DNA of 64,000 nt, taken from positions 209,368,709 to 209,432,708 of the forward strand of contig CM057009.1 of assembly GCA_029891345.1 (NCBI GenBank), given 5' to 3'. Position 1 is the first letter of the stretch, and each line of letters starts with the position of its first letter. This document shows, piece after piece, positions 36,715 to 49,729 of the stretch. The notes beneath the pieces were generated by a model. It was not told the origin of the DNA. It worked only from the letters and a program-made list of their open reading frames with translations, and searched no databases. The stretch is from Dryococelus australis (lineage: Eukaryota; Arthropoda; Insecta; Phasmatodea; Phasmatidae). Both the position numbers and the translations under genes were made by a program.

Positions 36715-36910
36715 CTTGTTCATGGATCATGTACGGCATGCCAACTGTTGTTTACTGCTGGGTACATAATAACAGCATACTTACGACCATTTTATGGTAC
36801 ACCAACTGTTCAATATTAGTGAAGAAACATAAACAGTAAGTTTATGTGCAATTTGTGGCATGCCGACTGTATGTTGTTGTGCAGTAGCAAACAGCATATG
36901 TGCATTCACT
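36715..36910. repeat. Short diverged tandem repeat, about 65-80 bp units
   Basis: Three units share GGCATGCCAACTGTTGTTT or GGTACACCAACTGTTC, followed by AACAGCATA or AACAGTAAG. Confidence 0.5.
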
Positions 36911-37249
36911 TGACTTTTTATTTCATTCATATGTGAAATAAAATTATCATGTAACACTGCTAGTAATAGGAAAATTCTTTTTAGAGTGGAAACCTGCATT
37001 ATAATCTAAAAATTCGTTTTATGCATATTATATTCTACCTTAAAGTAGCCCAAAACTAAAATACTAGCATTAAAAAAAACACAGTATTGTCAGTATTGAC
37101 TTGTGATACTAATATTAATCTTGGTTTTTTCATTTGTCAATTGTTTCCCGCATTAGTTCTGGCTTTGGCCACTAGGCGGCGCACCAATCGTCTTGGTTCT
37201 GGAATTTTCTACCAGGGGCGCTGCTTTTTTATACCTCAAAATACCATCT

Positions 37250-37800
37250 AGATTAGGGGCGGGATCAAACTGCTGGACCTTGGGTCACCGGAATAACACC
37301 TTAGACCACTCGGCTATCGTGAAACGTGCTGGTATAGGCTGTTCACGGTAAAGTGCGTACTCTCTAAGGCCCTTCCGACAGGTATTAGCCACTAATAAAT
37401 ATATATTATCGCAGCATCAGACATAAAATTTTGAGGGTGGTGAAATGTATACACTGTGTTTATTAGTCACAGTGCATTGTTTACATTAAAACGCAGCAGG
37501 AAGATGGAAATTGGATGAAAAGAAAAATTTAGAAGGGCGTTAAAAAGTGCTCACATTAGCGTGAACAGCCTATACAAGGCTTTATAAGTAGTATATAGCT
37601 TGGAGGCGAATAAATAATATCTTGCCTCTCATTAAGGCATTACATTTATATTATATAATATTATCTTTTTAAGTATTATATTTTTTATTTTAAGTATTTT
37701 TAAGTATTAATTTTAGTTATATTGTTTTTTATTACATTTTTGAAATTTTTAAGTACTTTTTAATTATTTTATATGTAATATTTTTTTATTAAACATTAAA
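37250..37800 (+). repeat. Partial third copy of the inverted-repeat arm family
   Basis: It shares CTTAGACCACTCGGCTAT (about 37300 and 29665) and AGTAGTATATAGCTTGGAG (about 37587 and 29708) with the left arm, followed by the same AT-rich tail with TTTTTAAGTATT motifs. A MITE interrupts it. Confidence 0.78.
37335..37572. mobile_element. 238-bp MITE with TA target duplication
   Basis: Ends TAGGCTGTTCACG and CGTGAACAGCCTA are perfect inverted repeats, and similarity continues for about 10 more bases. TA flanks both sides (37333-37334 and 37573-37574). The related arm at 29.7 kb lacks the insert, giving an empty site. The TA duplication and size fit a non-autonomous Tc1/mariner-type element. It encodes nothing. 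Confidence 0.85.
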
Positions 37801-38599
37801 TTGTATCGAGTGACGTGTCTACAGATTCGTATTTTTCAGCCAGATAAGAATGTCATTAGAATAATTGATTACGTGACTAAGACAAGCACCATATTGGATT
37901 TTTATAAGCATATATAAAAATTGTTTTTGTACATATATGCTAAAAGCCGCTGCAGGCCTACATCGCACCTTCGAAGCTTTGAGTGAATTTTTCTCGAAAA
38001 CGGTTTACCGGAGCGAGTTCGGTTAGAAGTACCTTTTGTCTTCAATATGCCATGGTGGGTCATAATGTGCCTCGACTTTTTCTTTGCCACCTAGTGTTCC
38101 AAAGTTCCTTGCCAAAAGAGGGTGACTACACCTTCTTATGACATGAAGGGGGACGATATGACCAACCTAATATACGCAGATTTATGACCTCCGATTCGTG
38201 AAATACCATTACACTTTTGGTCACTCCATATCAAGTACTAACAGAAATATTTACGTTTATGCATTTCAAAATTAGATTTTCAATCTCGCGTAACTCCTTT
38301 ATTATTCAACACGTCACGGTGTTGTCAATGTATATCCCACCTTATTTTCCACAAGGAATCACCTTCTGGAGTTTGGTGCATGAATTCTGTCCATGTTGTA
38401 TATACTTTACTATCTCTAGCATGCATTTTGTGTTTAAATTGTTCGTTTATTTATATTTTTACCTACAAATAGTCATCGCACCAATATATTTTCAAAGCAT
38501 ATTTTTGCTCTCAGTGGTCTAGGTTGTAATACAGATTCATACTTAATCTTGCAGAAGTTCTCATAGATTGTCCCAGAAAATGTAATAAAGCACTCAGGT

Positions 38600-39350
38600 T
38601 GAAATATGCAATACTACAATCCGTCGGATGAGATAGCTTAATGCTTAGCGTGATATCCTTTTCAGCATTGAAAAAATGGTGTCTGGCAAATTCAACAGGA
38701 TTGCAATTTTGTAAGATAGCCAGATCGTCAGCATAAGTGGAGAAGTATGTATCCCTGACTTGTTACTAGACCTGGAATACATTATAGAGACAATGGACAA
38801 TTATATACCAACAACACCGACATCTGAATTTGGAACAGTGCCATAGACTTCCACTCTATCGCTGATCCTACCATCAGGTTTCGATCATGCCACCAACATT
38901 TTTGTCCATACCATCTATTTCTTGGGTCGTGTTTACTGCCTCTTCAGCAATGCCACCTGACTCTTCAGTCTAAGAACCTGTAGATCAACAAGAATTTGAG
39001 AGATTTTTGCCAGTGTCATCAGCAGTGTTTGCCGTGGGGTCTGTATAAGAGCCATCTGGTTCTTCAGCGGTTACAACTGCGTCACAAAAGAGGACATTAA
39101 CTTCAATTCCAATTTCAACTACATGGTCGACCACCTCTGCTAAACCTTCACAACATTACCAGTGTCGCTTTTGTGAAAAGACCTTCACTTTTTGCTTCCA
39201 TGCACGGTGAAAAGACTCATGGGTGTACAACGTGTTCCATAAGTGCGAGGTGTCGATTTCATGAAAGGATAGCCTATGGGTGCATATGAATACAAGAAAG
39301 TAGCTACCTGCATAAAACATAAAATAAAATCCTTCATAGTTTTCAATGTA
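38600..39350 (+). pseudogene. Possible C2H2 zinc-finger gene fragment, decayed
   Basis: At about 39157-39190 the plus strand reads HYQCRFCEKTFTF, the first half of a C2H2 finger. In another frame at 39198-39260 it gives MHGEKTHGCTTCSISARC, a linker plus the next finger start. The upstream sequence (38750-39130) is rich in Ser/Thr codons. A frameshift and stops make it non-functional. The resemblance is short, so chance cannot be excluded. Confidence 0.35.
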
Positions 39351-40335
39351 CATTTACATCAAACACAATTTTGCTGTAATCAATTCACATAACTATAGCA
39401 ACGAATGTTCTAAGCGGCCAGTGTTAGCCAGAATGCTTAAATTATCATATATATATTGTGTATTTACATACAAGAAGATTAGTTTGATTTGACAGGTTTA
39501 GGAGCTTCCGACCCTGTTGTACCAAACTATACACGCTGGGAAGAACCCTGGAGTTTCCATGAATGTGTATTTGCTCATGGCTAGATAATATGTGACACCA
39601 GTATGTGTGACTAAGGAAGATAAAACTGAATATGTTGGTCTTTTGATACTGATGGACGAAGTAAAGAACATCGAATTTCTTTGGCGATAATGGGTGTAGC
39701 TGGGTGGGATGGGGTGACCAAATTGCCAATAAATAATTGTGGTGGGGTCAGTCGTCTGCAGATCGTCGTACCAGGAGCGGGTGTGAATTGCTATCTTTAA
39801 AATAATCGAGCCTCAGACATTCTACGTGAATAAATTTTAAAAATTAATATGTTTATTTTTCACTTTTTTTTTTATAATTTTTCGCAATTTTTATATATAC
39901 AAAATTGTTAAGTAAAATCTTACATTACTTTTCTGAAATATTGCAATTTCTAATTAAAATTCTCTTTCTATTTACAAAGCATCGCAGCTTTGCTATTTTA
40001 TAACAAATTTAATCGTTTTCATTTTTAATTATTTTTTAAATATTTTGAGGTTTTCTAATTTTTTGGGATTTATACGGTTTTTCAGCATCAAGTTCTCCCA
40101 TGGTCATCCTGGGTCATGGTGCCCCAGGCCAAGATCATAAAAGTTCAATTTGTCTATCACCCGAGGTTATTGACCTGCTCTGTTTTCCAACTCCTTACTA
40201 TATTTGCCCTAATTATGAATATATACAATGTAGAAAAAATTAGATTATTAAAAAGTTGAGAGAAATACGTTACAGATCAGAAAAATATATCAAGAAACAA
40301 AGAAATGAGGACCAATAAAAATAGTACACCTTGGA

Positions 40336-40366
<31 letters not shown>

Positions 40367-40899
40367 AAACAACTTCGGCAGTAAATAAATTCCTTAAAAT
40401 TTCTTAGTTTCACTTTATTTTGATGCTCACGCCTATTATTATTTATGCACAGGATACACGCAAGATCTAAGTGTCATACATTGTTAGTTATGTGTGCTGC
40501 CATGTTATCATGTTGTGTATAATTTTTGTTGTCTCTAAGGTATGTCAGCTTTTGTAAAAACTCAATATTTATGTACACTGTGAATATTACGAGCAAGAAA
40601 ACGAAAGAAAAAAAAATTAAAACATACACTATGGTCAACATATTTTGGTACCTTTACCATATCGCATAGATTAATTGTAGATGCTGTCATTGATCAGTAA
40701 ATATTTATGTGTACTTTATTTCATAGTTCTTATGCACTTGAGTGGGTTAAGCAAATACCGTAAAACTGGGAGAAACTTAAGAACGACATGGTGTCGTTCA
40801 GTTTTATGAGTTATTAATGTAAAGTTATTACATAAAATGTTCCAATGCTATAATTTATTACTGCTACCGTAGTTTTTAAAAATAATTAATCTCATTCAG

Positions 40900-41105
40900 G
40901 TTCATCATTTCTGCTGAGTCAGGTAATGTCCTAATTTGGAATCGACTTACGGAACAAGTTTTATATAAAGAAGATCAGCCAGGAATAAAACAAATAGTTC
41001 TTTTAGAGAATGGCGTGCAGTTTCTGGCTGTTTCAACTATAGATGATTCTGGTACCGCTGAATCACAGAGGAATGTGGCAACAGGGATACTTCGTACAAT
41101 ACCAG
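40900..41105 (+). CDS. WD40-repeat protein exon 4 of 5 seen
   Basis: The acceptor is TAATCTCATTCAG. The first G joins the AG left by exon 3 to make arginine, and the blade continues directly as FIISAESGNVLIWNRLTEQV, with the VLIW strand of a WD40 repeat. It goes on LYKEDQPGIKQIVLLENGVQ and FLAVSTIDDSG and ends ATGILRTIP plus one base at donor GTCAGT (weaker than consensus). It has no stops. Exact phase agreement across a 25 kb intron, and a blade that continues across the junction, are strong evidence that these exons belong to one gene. Confidence 0.85.
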
Positions 41106-41997
41106 GTCAGTATACATTTTTGTTTGAAATTTAAAAAAATATTCATACTTGCCCGATAATATAATTTTATAAACTATCTTTTAAATTAAAATCAAAACAT
41201 TAGGTATATAGGACAGTCAATGAAAAAAAAATTCACCTCATGGATATTTTATTGAGTTTTGATTTCGTATTAATATTCACACATCAGCAAATGACGAGGG
41301 GACCACCTGCTTTTTGTGTACTGCGAAGAAATTGCGTAAAATTCAAGAGACTCCTCACACTACATGAATGTGGCATTTAAGGAAAACATGCTTTTATTTA
41401 TATTTATAAAGTTCTATATAAATATTTTTACTTCATATTATTATTTTCTCACTTTAAATTCATTATATTAACAATAAATCACAAATGTTCGCTGCATGCC
41501 ATGGTGAACGAAAGGTGTCTAAATTATTTATTTTGCTGCTATTTACGTTTATCTGTTACTTAAAATATACAACATGTTTGGAAACTCACACGAAATATTT
41601 CGCAAGGAAATTCCTTGTGGAAAATGAAGCAGATATATGCATTACAGCTTATAGCTTAGCTCAATTCCTGAAGGAGATATACGCCCTTGAAAATCGAGTT
41701 TGGAAATGGAAATTCGCAAAATAACAGAAACGGTGTGGAATTAAACAACGATTCTATGGAAAAGGTTCCTTGTTATCGAGATGTTTATCCCGTAAAAAAC
41801 GATGTTATGACCTTCCAGATACGTAAAATATAGGGGTGGCCACCCACTATCTGCACAGTTTTTCACCTTCATGTTTTATGGAAATTTTCTGCCGTCTTAT
41901 TGAGCAGTACGTCCTAATTAACAAATAAAACGTACAATTTTTGCAAGAACCTAGGACCTACAGTTTTGTTTGAAAATACTCACAAAATATTCACAGA

Positions 41998-42445
41998 ACC
42001 GTGGTGGCCGAGCCGTTTTTGCCTTGCCCTCATAGCTCAGGGGTAGGGTGGCCGACTTGTAGTCGGAGGGCCGCGAGTTCGCGCCCCGGTGCCTCCGACG
42101 AGGCAGATGCTCAGCTCGATTGTCGCAGCTGGGAATTCGTCAACGGTCGGTCTCACTAGAGCTTCGTCAACGTCAAACATGTCACAACAACGTCAAATGA
42201 AGGTTAAAGAAAGCGGTTACGCCGCTCGCCTCTCACCAGGGAGAATCGGGTTCAATCCCCGGCTGCGTCACCTGATTTTTGCATGTGCGGATCGTGCCGG
42301 ATGATGCCGTTGGCCGGCAGATTATCTCGGGGATCTCCCGTTTACCACGCCCTTTCATTCCGGTGCTGCTCCATACTCACTTCAATCATCCCCACCGGCT
42401 CTAAAGACCTCGATGTTAAGAGCTGCCCAAATCTCTTTACTCACA
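41998..42445 (+). mobile_element. tRNA-derived SINE, copy C, with a second tRNA-like unit inside
   Basis: It starts ACCGTGGTGGCCGAGCCG, the head of the SINE. About 190 bases of unrelated sequence follow, and from about 42211 the SINE resumes with CGGTTACGCCGCTCGCC, the B-box GGTTCAATCCCC and the shared body to CTCTTTACTCACAC. The insert begins with a tRNA-Thr-like segment. Either one SINE entered another, or this is a compound SINE. Confidence 0.75.
42026..42098 (+). repeat. tRNA-Thr(TGT)-like segment
   Basis: CATAGCTCAGGGGTAGGGTG gives a D arm, CCGACTTGTAGTCGG gives an anticodon arm with TGT, and CGCGAGTTCGCGCC gives a T arm. Acceptor pairing is poor, so I read it as a SINE head or pseudogene rather than a working tRNA. 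Confidence 0.55.
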
Positions 42446-43061
42446 CACGAAGTGTTCACCTGTGATGTAATAGTGTCTGGCATGTAGGCAATACTTCAAA
42501 AAGGCGGAGATTAATATGTCGTAGGCAACTGATATTGGGTCGACTATTGCCGAAAGCACAAGTGAAATGAGATAAACTGTGTGTGCTGGGCTTACATCTG
42601 TGTAGGACTGCACTGTAGAAAGCATTTCGAGGTTTATATAGGAGGAATTTGTCAACTTGTATTTGATATACGGTGCGGCAGGCTGCAGTGATCTAGAACG
42701 TAATTTGTACCAGCATAATATAAATACCGCGTGACCTTCATAATGGAACGTTAGTCGCAGTTCACCCAGCACATCAGGGAATAAAATATACTGACCGTAA
42801 GAAAAAATAATGCAGTGGTTTTGTACTTGCTGACTAACTTGAAACTTTATGCTGTTTAGACGAGTTTATAACTACAAAGCACGTAATTCGTATGCCCAAT
42901 ACACGATTGCGTCACATTAGTACATTTATCACTTAAGTCCACTTAAGATTAGACGGCCCGATATCGGTTGATCACGATGCATTTACCTCCATGTGTGTGT
43001 AGTGTTGCCTACATGTCAGGCATTGTATCATCCATCTGAAAATTTTGTGGTCCTTTTAAAA

Positions 43062-44504
43062 CCCATGTAGCAAGCCACAGTCAGCCGACTGTGGTTTTAC
43101 TGCTGGCACTGCTGGATGGCTGCTGGCACTGAATACTTATGAGTATACACAACTGGTCCTGCTGTGGTTAACTGCTGGCACCAGGGCATTTGGCATGAAA
43201 ATTATGGCACATTGATGGAAATGAAACTTACAGTGGAGAGTAGTTAAACTAAGTACTAATGGCCCATAAGTGGCTTCCTATTTGTATTTTAGCAGTGGCC
43301 GTACATAACCACTAGGTATTGATGGTGAAAGTATGGGTGACCATCTGTAGGCCATTTGATGACTGTAAAGTGGTACATCGATGGACCATGATTTGTGTAA
43401 TTTGGCTTATTGTGAGAATTTTTATGGCACCCACTCTTCGCAGATAGCTTTTTCAAACTACGCACATACGTATGTATATATCTGTATGTGTGTCTAATAT
43501 AATTATAGATCATATGATACAATAAGTAGATTACGTGTAAATATAGAGTGCTGGAAATATCAATGGCAAAATGCTGTAAATTCAGTATTAGGCGTGACTT
43601 CGTGAGTGGTATTAAATAATTTGACATATATTATAATAATTTAAATGTACGAATGCTTATAAATAAATGAGAATTAAAAAAAAAACAATGTCGACACACC
43701 TTTAGAAAATTAACATTGATGGACTTTTGATGTTTCACATCACTCAAATATTCATATATGTCAACTGCATTTCAAAACCGACAAATAAAATCCAGGTAAC
43801 TTACACATACTACAAAAAATTACATTTAAGGCAAGTTTATTTTAATATCGCGATTCAGGTAGAAAGTTTTCTCTCAACGACGGTTTTTTTTAAGTTTATC
43901 TGCATCTTTTTTAAAAACCGATTTGTTCGCATGGTATATTTTAAGGCTTTGAAATAACTGGTGTAATTAATATTATATTTGTGATTGTTAATAATTCAAG
44001 TCCTAATATATTCTTAATTATTTCTTTTGAAGGTAAGTGTACACAGTGGAGTAATAATTATCTAACTGGATTGTCACTGCAAGGGGTGTAAGTTCACGCC
44101 CCCTTCCCTCATAATTAAGCATAAGAATTTCATGTCGTGTAATGTGTTTATTAGTGAAGTGAACAAAATTTAAAACAATGAAAAGTTGAGAATGATGCAA
44201 AAAATAATTATTTTGACGATATAGTGTTTAACATACGGTATAAATATGGCTAGCCATCAGTAGGTCATCTGGTTGCTGTGAAGTGGTACATTGATGGGCC
44301 ATCACTGTTGTAGTCATATGGGCCATGATTGGGCCATTTGTGTTCACCACACCTGGGCCAGCTATGGGCAGAGTATGAATAGTTAGTGGTGCCACTTCAG
44401 AACCATCAATGGTGCCAAGTACATACCAGCTGTTGGCGAACTATTGGCCGGCTTGGTATCCGACTGTAAACCATAAATCGACCATGTGTGTTTTGCTACA
44501 TGGG
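43062..44504. mobile_element. Possible non-autonomous element with 12-bp terminal inverted repeats
   Basis: CCCATGTAGCAA at 43062-43073 is matched by its exact reverse complement at 44493-44504. Inside, two related segments of about 60 bases (43330-43395 and 44245-44303) share AAGTGGTACAT-GATGG-CCAT. Repeated GGCCATTTG and GCTGGCAC words also occur. No transposase is visible and no target duplication is clear. Confidence 0.5.
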
Positions 44505-45400
44505 AAGGAAACGGTGGCTCCTAGGTTGGACAACAACAGGACATTTTTGTTAAGTAGGACGTGCTGCTCAATAAGATGCACAAAAATTCCATCAAACTTG
44601 AAGGTACAAAATTGTATGCGATTAGATGGTGGCAGCACATATCATTTTACGAAGTTGGAAGGTCTTAACGCCTGTTTGTTTATAGGTTAAAGATAGCGAT
44701 AGCGTGAATTATTATCCGAACAATCGTGGTTTAACTCCACGCCTGTTCTGATATTTTGCGAAAATTCCACATTTCCCTTAAGAATCGAACTATGCTGTAA
44801 GATGTATTTCATTTGTCTACCTAATTTTCCCCGTGAATGTCCTCGCAAAATATTTCTGGCAAGTTTTCGAACAGCCTGTACACATCAACATTTAAGAAAA
44901 TTATTCTAATGTCAACAATCACTAGGTTACATAATATTATCATAGTGCTATAATCCCTCTCTTTGTTAATGGTTAATTTGCTGCAAAAATCTTGTTTGTT
45001 GGAAAGAATACTTGGATAATTGAACCTCCTTCACAGGCAAATAGCTTGTGTCTAAAACAGTCTTCCGATTTCAAATCTTCGTATAAGCAATGTGCTGAAA
45101 CGATATTGTTATGGCTCGGAAATTGAATAAAATCTGAGCCATACATAAAATAGATCACCCTCAACGAAAGTAAAGCAGGGAACTAGGAAGCCGGACCAGA
45201 AAGCTACGAAAAAACAGCGCGGGCAACTGCTATAATCTCAGCTGAGCTGCCTGCTCAAAGAATGAAAACAGCAGAAGTTATATAAGCGCAAACACAACGA
45301 GGTGAAGTGTCGTTCTGCTAGGCTCCATTGATCACCGAGGACTTCCGCTTTAATTTGGGGTCCCTGCATTCGCACCGCCCGCCTTACCGTTCGAAATATA

Positions 45401-48400
45401 GGGGAAAGTTGGAAAAAAAAGGGGAGGTTGAACTTTGATGAACTCTAGTGAATAAATGAAAAAAGTGGCATTGATGTAATTTACACAATATAAACTTCAA
45501 TTCTTTTACTACTGTGTCACATAGTTGAAATTATATTTTCTTGTTTTGTTTTATCGGAACGTTGAGTTTTATAGAAAAAAGTGATTTTACCCCACTTTAA
45601 CCAACCGGTTTGATAAAATGGATTAGTCATGACAATTAAATTATAATTTCATTGAATCCTTAGATATACTAACAATATGTCTTCTATTTGTTTTTGCAGG
45701 TAATGACTCTTTTATAACAGGTAGTATAATACAAATAAATATATTTTTGACCAGCAAATTACTGTAAGAAACATTGAAATATGGTTAATAGTACACAAAA
45801 AACAGCGAAATAAAAGAAAATCCGAAATCTTTTATCAAACCTTTGAATTATTTCATAAAGTATTCTCAGTATCTTCTACAAACATTCAAAATAAAAATAT
45901 TGTGTTGTTTTAAAGAAAATGTTCTACGCCTACTTACAATGGTCAGAAATAAATACATCATACAATTCATCGGCTCCACCACAAAGTTCATGGGCCAAGT
46001 TTTTCCACTGTAAACACTGGATCCAGCATTCTTGGGCTACAGATCTTGAATAAAGTTGGTTGCAGTACACACATGAAGCATCATCACTATCTTCATCAGA
46101 GATTGAACTTAAGTCATGTATTTTTGACTTTGATGGTTCACTAAACATTCTATGCGCCTCTCTCTGACTTTCTCGGAAACATTGGAAGACTTTTCTTGAT
46201 TTAGAGGCCTCTTTTGGCATACCTCGGTTTGATTTGTTTCGCTGACTTAGCTGCAACTACTTCATCCTTATAGGGTGTAGAGGTCAACACTGATGTTTTG
46301 CCACATGTACATTTCGTAGAGGTTCTTTGACAATGCGGAATTTTCACCACATCATCTAGAGATGCGATTCTGAAGCTCGAGTTCCTTTTCCTTGTGATGC
46401 ACTATGTAGTGTCACAGGTGGTAGTGCTGGTTGTTCATTAAGTTCGCCATCCTGCTTTGGTCCACCTTGGCAACAAAATTTATTATGTTCTTAAATTTCA
46501 ACTTGTTCCTGAGCAGGTCTGTCTGTGGTGCCTGATGGTTAAAAAAAATTGTCTGGGAATATATTCGGATCAAATGGGTAAATCCCTGATTTCCTAAATC
46601 CATTGACATCAGTCTGCATTAAAGCAGCTCTCATGAAAGGTTTCCTTAGAGCTCCGCAACTTGCTTCTCAGCGACAGAACTACCAGAATGCTGCAGTAAC
46701 CACTTATCAACCTCCTAAGTGTAATATTGGCTCAGAGGCGCCATAAAGACAACGTTCAGGCGTTGCATGCGATACATACAATGAGGCAGGAATTATATGA
46801 TCACCACATAATGTTCGTGAGGCAGCAAAAGGAAATCTAGAGCTTTTGTGTGTATTGCGTATCCATCAAGCAGAAGAAGGACTGGCTTGTAAAAACCACA
46901 AAACTCTTAAACCAAGCAACATAGTATATTTTTGCATCCAACCACTCTCATGCTACTTAGCTGTAGTTCTAGGAGGCGAATGGTTGAGGAACTTATGATT
47001 TGACCTCTTTCTGGGGAATATGAACATTAATGGCATGAAGATTCCTGCCACGCTTATACAGACCACTGCTTTGACCAGGGTGCCCCTCTCTGCAGAAGAC
47101 AACTTTCCAACTTGTTTTCTTTTTTTTTTCCTTTTAAATTCATAACCTTGGATTTCTTATGGGAACTGTAGTAACTCCCTTTTCATCGACATTCCAAATC
47201 CTGTCTGCTCCAAAATGATATTGTTCATATTCTTGTTGTAGTAACTGAAAAAATGTTGCAACTGAGACTCTGTTGAAAATCATAGTGGAGGCGGGGAAGT
47301 GACTTCAGGTGTTCTCAATGAAATTTCCTGATTTCTTTTCAAAAATGAATAAAACCAACATTTCCCAGCCTTTTTCTTATTTTTGTTAAAATTATGTCCC
47401 AGTTTATTTGGTTCAGCCAACTCGAATGCTAAGGCAGGCAAATCAATAATAATAAATTCAAACAACCTACTTTCCATGTTAAGGATGTGAGAAACTAATT
47501 CCTTTTCTTGGTTTGTATAGAAGTCTGTCTTGAATCTTCCCAACCCTGTACAAAGAAAAAAATTTCAATAATGGTTTGTCATATGCCTACAACAGTAGTA
47601 TCTTATGTATAAAATAATAAGGCACCTTTCTCTGTGGCTTCCGTGATAGATTTTCCATCCTCGACTTTCTGCACGCGCCTTTCAAGGGTTGTCTGGGGAA
47701 CATTGAACTGCTTGGCCACCTTGAAAGTGCCCATGGATTCTGACAAAACTTCCAGAATTGCCATATCCATCGAGTCATGGTCCCATGATTGAAAGATCTG
47801 TCTTCCGTTTATACTTAGAACAGGACCTGAAAATAAATACTTAAAAATCATTAGACTTTTCATGTTAGTGTTTTATGAATGCTCTATATATATAATGTAG
47901 TTCGATTTTTTCATGCTTTCAAAACTGTATTTATTTTTCCAAGTTTTTCCTTTAATTTTTTATTGTAAATAAATTTTGTTGGCCTGCTCTAATGTATGAT
48001 AAAACAAAAATAATACAATTTATGAATGAATACTAATCGAAGATAGGACAACACATTAAATCAAACCTAAAAAAGTATATAAAAACAGCATAGAGATTGT
48101 AGTACCTAGGATTTTAACCCAGAATCGCTCACAGCATAAACTAGTGTGAAACTGTATTCGTACATAGTAATGCTACAAACAATAAAATTATTGTGGCAGA
48201 ATGGGGAGGTTGTACAAAATGGGGAGGTTAGACAAAATGGGGCTCTCCATTTTGTAGAACTTGCTGCTTCCCCGTGCTATCCGACTGCATCTGTTTTGAG
48301 AATTTAAAATGGGGTTCGGAAACCAGTTACATAATATCATTATTATTACCATCAAAATGCAGCTAAATAATGATAGAATAATGAGAAATACTGACATTTT

Positions 48401-48662
48401 GAAGAATAAATTTATTAAAACCAGAGACGCGCTTCAAACATTACGTAAAAATATCGAAGCGATGAAAAAACCTACGTTTTCGAAACAAAACTTGCTCACG
48501 TACCCACCCTTCGCGTAAGAACAACTGCTACTGAAGAAGCTACATTTTTGAGGGCATCCAGTACGTAGTTATACATCCGCCTGCTAGATCGCATAGTCTG
48601 TTTGACCTGGACGGTACAACACCCCGTTTTATCCAACCTCCCCGTTTTATCTAACTTTCCCC
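45401..48662 (-). mobile_element. Tigger/pogo DNA transposon with intact ends
   Basis: Both ends begin GGGGAAAGTT (right end on the minus strand), followed by a second shared block GGGGAGGTTG about 20 bases in. TA flanks each side (45399-45400 and 48663-48664), the expected Tc1/mariner-superfamily duplication. Extra copies of GGGGAGGTT near 48205-48235 look like subterminal transposase-binding repeats. Length is 3262 bp. A minus-strand transposase with fairly few lesions occupies the middle. Confidence 0.9.
45930..47863 (-). pseudogene. Tigger/pogo transposase, lightly broken
   Basis: The minus strand in order holds a pipsqueak helix-turn-helix around MGTFKVAKQFNVPQTTLERR (47603-47863). Next is a Tc5-type DNA-binding region with MGRFKTDFYTNQEKELVSHI and AGKCWFYSFLKRNQEISLR (47280-47543). 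The DDE core has RIWNVDEKGVTTVP (about 47180-47215) and LLLDGYAIHTKALDFLLL (about 46850). The third catalytic position (about 46755) reads LNVVFMAPLS, with N where D is expected. The C-terminal tail has CVYCNQLYS-C-W, a PHD-like cysteine cluster (45930-46256). Frameshifts and stops separate the blocks. Confidence 0.85.
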
Positions 48663-48976
48663 TACTTTTGTCATGCCTAAACACTTACCACGCCTTCGTA
48701 TGCGACCTTCTTATACGAAACGTTACTCGTCTAGTGCCTGGCACTCGAATTGGGACTCTCGTATGCAAGCTTCCAGGAAAATAAATATAGCAGGAAAAGA
48801 TTTTGACAAATGCATGTTCTTAGAACTACGTTTACAACGAAGAAATATTTTTAATAATACTAACGCATGCCAGAATTCTGCGCAGCGCGACTGCGCTCTC
48901 TACGGACGACTCTACCCCATCTACGTGCCACGTGCGCTCCGGGGCGGAATATATAAGCGGCAATCCAAAATAAATG

Positions 48977-49654
48977 TGTTGCGCCAAGAAGCCCACAAGC
49001 CTGGGTGGCCGATCACATAATTGCATATTTTGCGCGTAATTGAAATCCCCATTGCCCGTCCAGAATTATGCATGCAAAAGGCACCCCCGGGATTGGAATT
49101 ACTTTTATTATTGAGAATTTTACTTCTCGTGTCTGGTCCCTGGAAGAAGTTGCTGCAATCACGAGATATGGCAGCACCCCTGTGGCCTTGTGACGTCACA
49201 GCCGCCCCGCCTCAGAGACAGGGGTTTCAATTTGTCGTCACCTCCCCGCGGGGCGATAAGAAACTCGCAGCGCGTCTGCATCCCCGATTAATGCGCCCAC
49301 GTGTTGGAAGACTACGTTAGCCCCCCCCCCCCCCCTTTTCGAGGCACGCAAGAACTGCTGACCAGAGCAAGTTTAGTATAAATACAGCTCCGGCAGCCAG
49401 CACCAGTGAGTGGGGCCGAGCTCGGCGACCAAAGAGGACGCGAGCTCAACCCACAGTCTACTGAAGACTTTTCCCAGTCTGCAAGGACTTACCTTCCTCC
49501 ACTCCGCGAGGGCTCTGCTGCTCAACTTTCCAGTTCACCGATGACTCTCCTACACCCAGCTTGTAGAAGGCCCTCCTTCGAGTCCGACCAAGGGCTCCTC
49601 TACTTCCTACCGCCAACCTTCCTCTCTTGACCCGCATCTTAAACCTGATTAAAG

Positions 49655-49729
<75 letters not shown>

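Larger units (their letters stand above)
15957..40899 (+). other. 24.9 kb intron of the WD40 gene, packed with mobile elements
   Basis: Defined by the donor at 15957 and the acceptor CTCATTCAG at 40899; the phases of the flanking exons agree. Parts not covered by listed elements (15957-16860, 17540-18490, 19905-21060, 24850-27320, 35850-36700, 37810-38590, 39360-40899) are AT-rich. They contain homopolymer runs but no gene I can support. Confidence 0.75.

Noticed and set aside
42026-42098. Functional tRNA-Thr gene
   Set aside because: Acceptor stem pairing is poor and it lies inside a SINE, so it is annotated only as tRNA-like.
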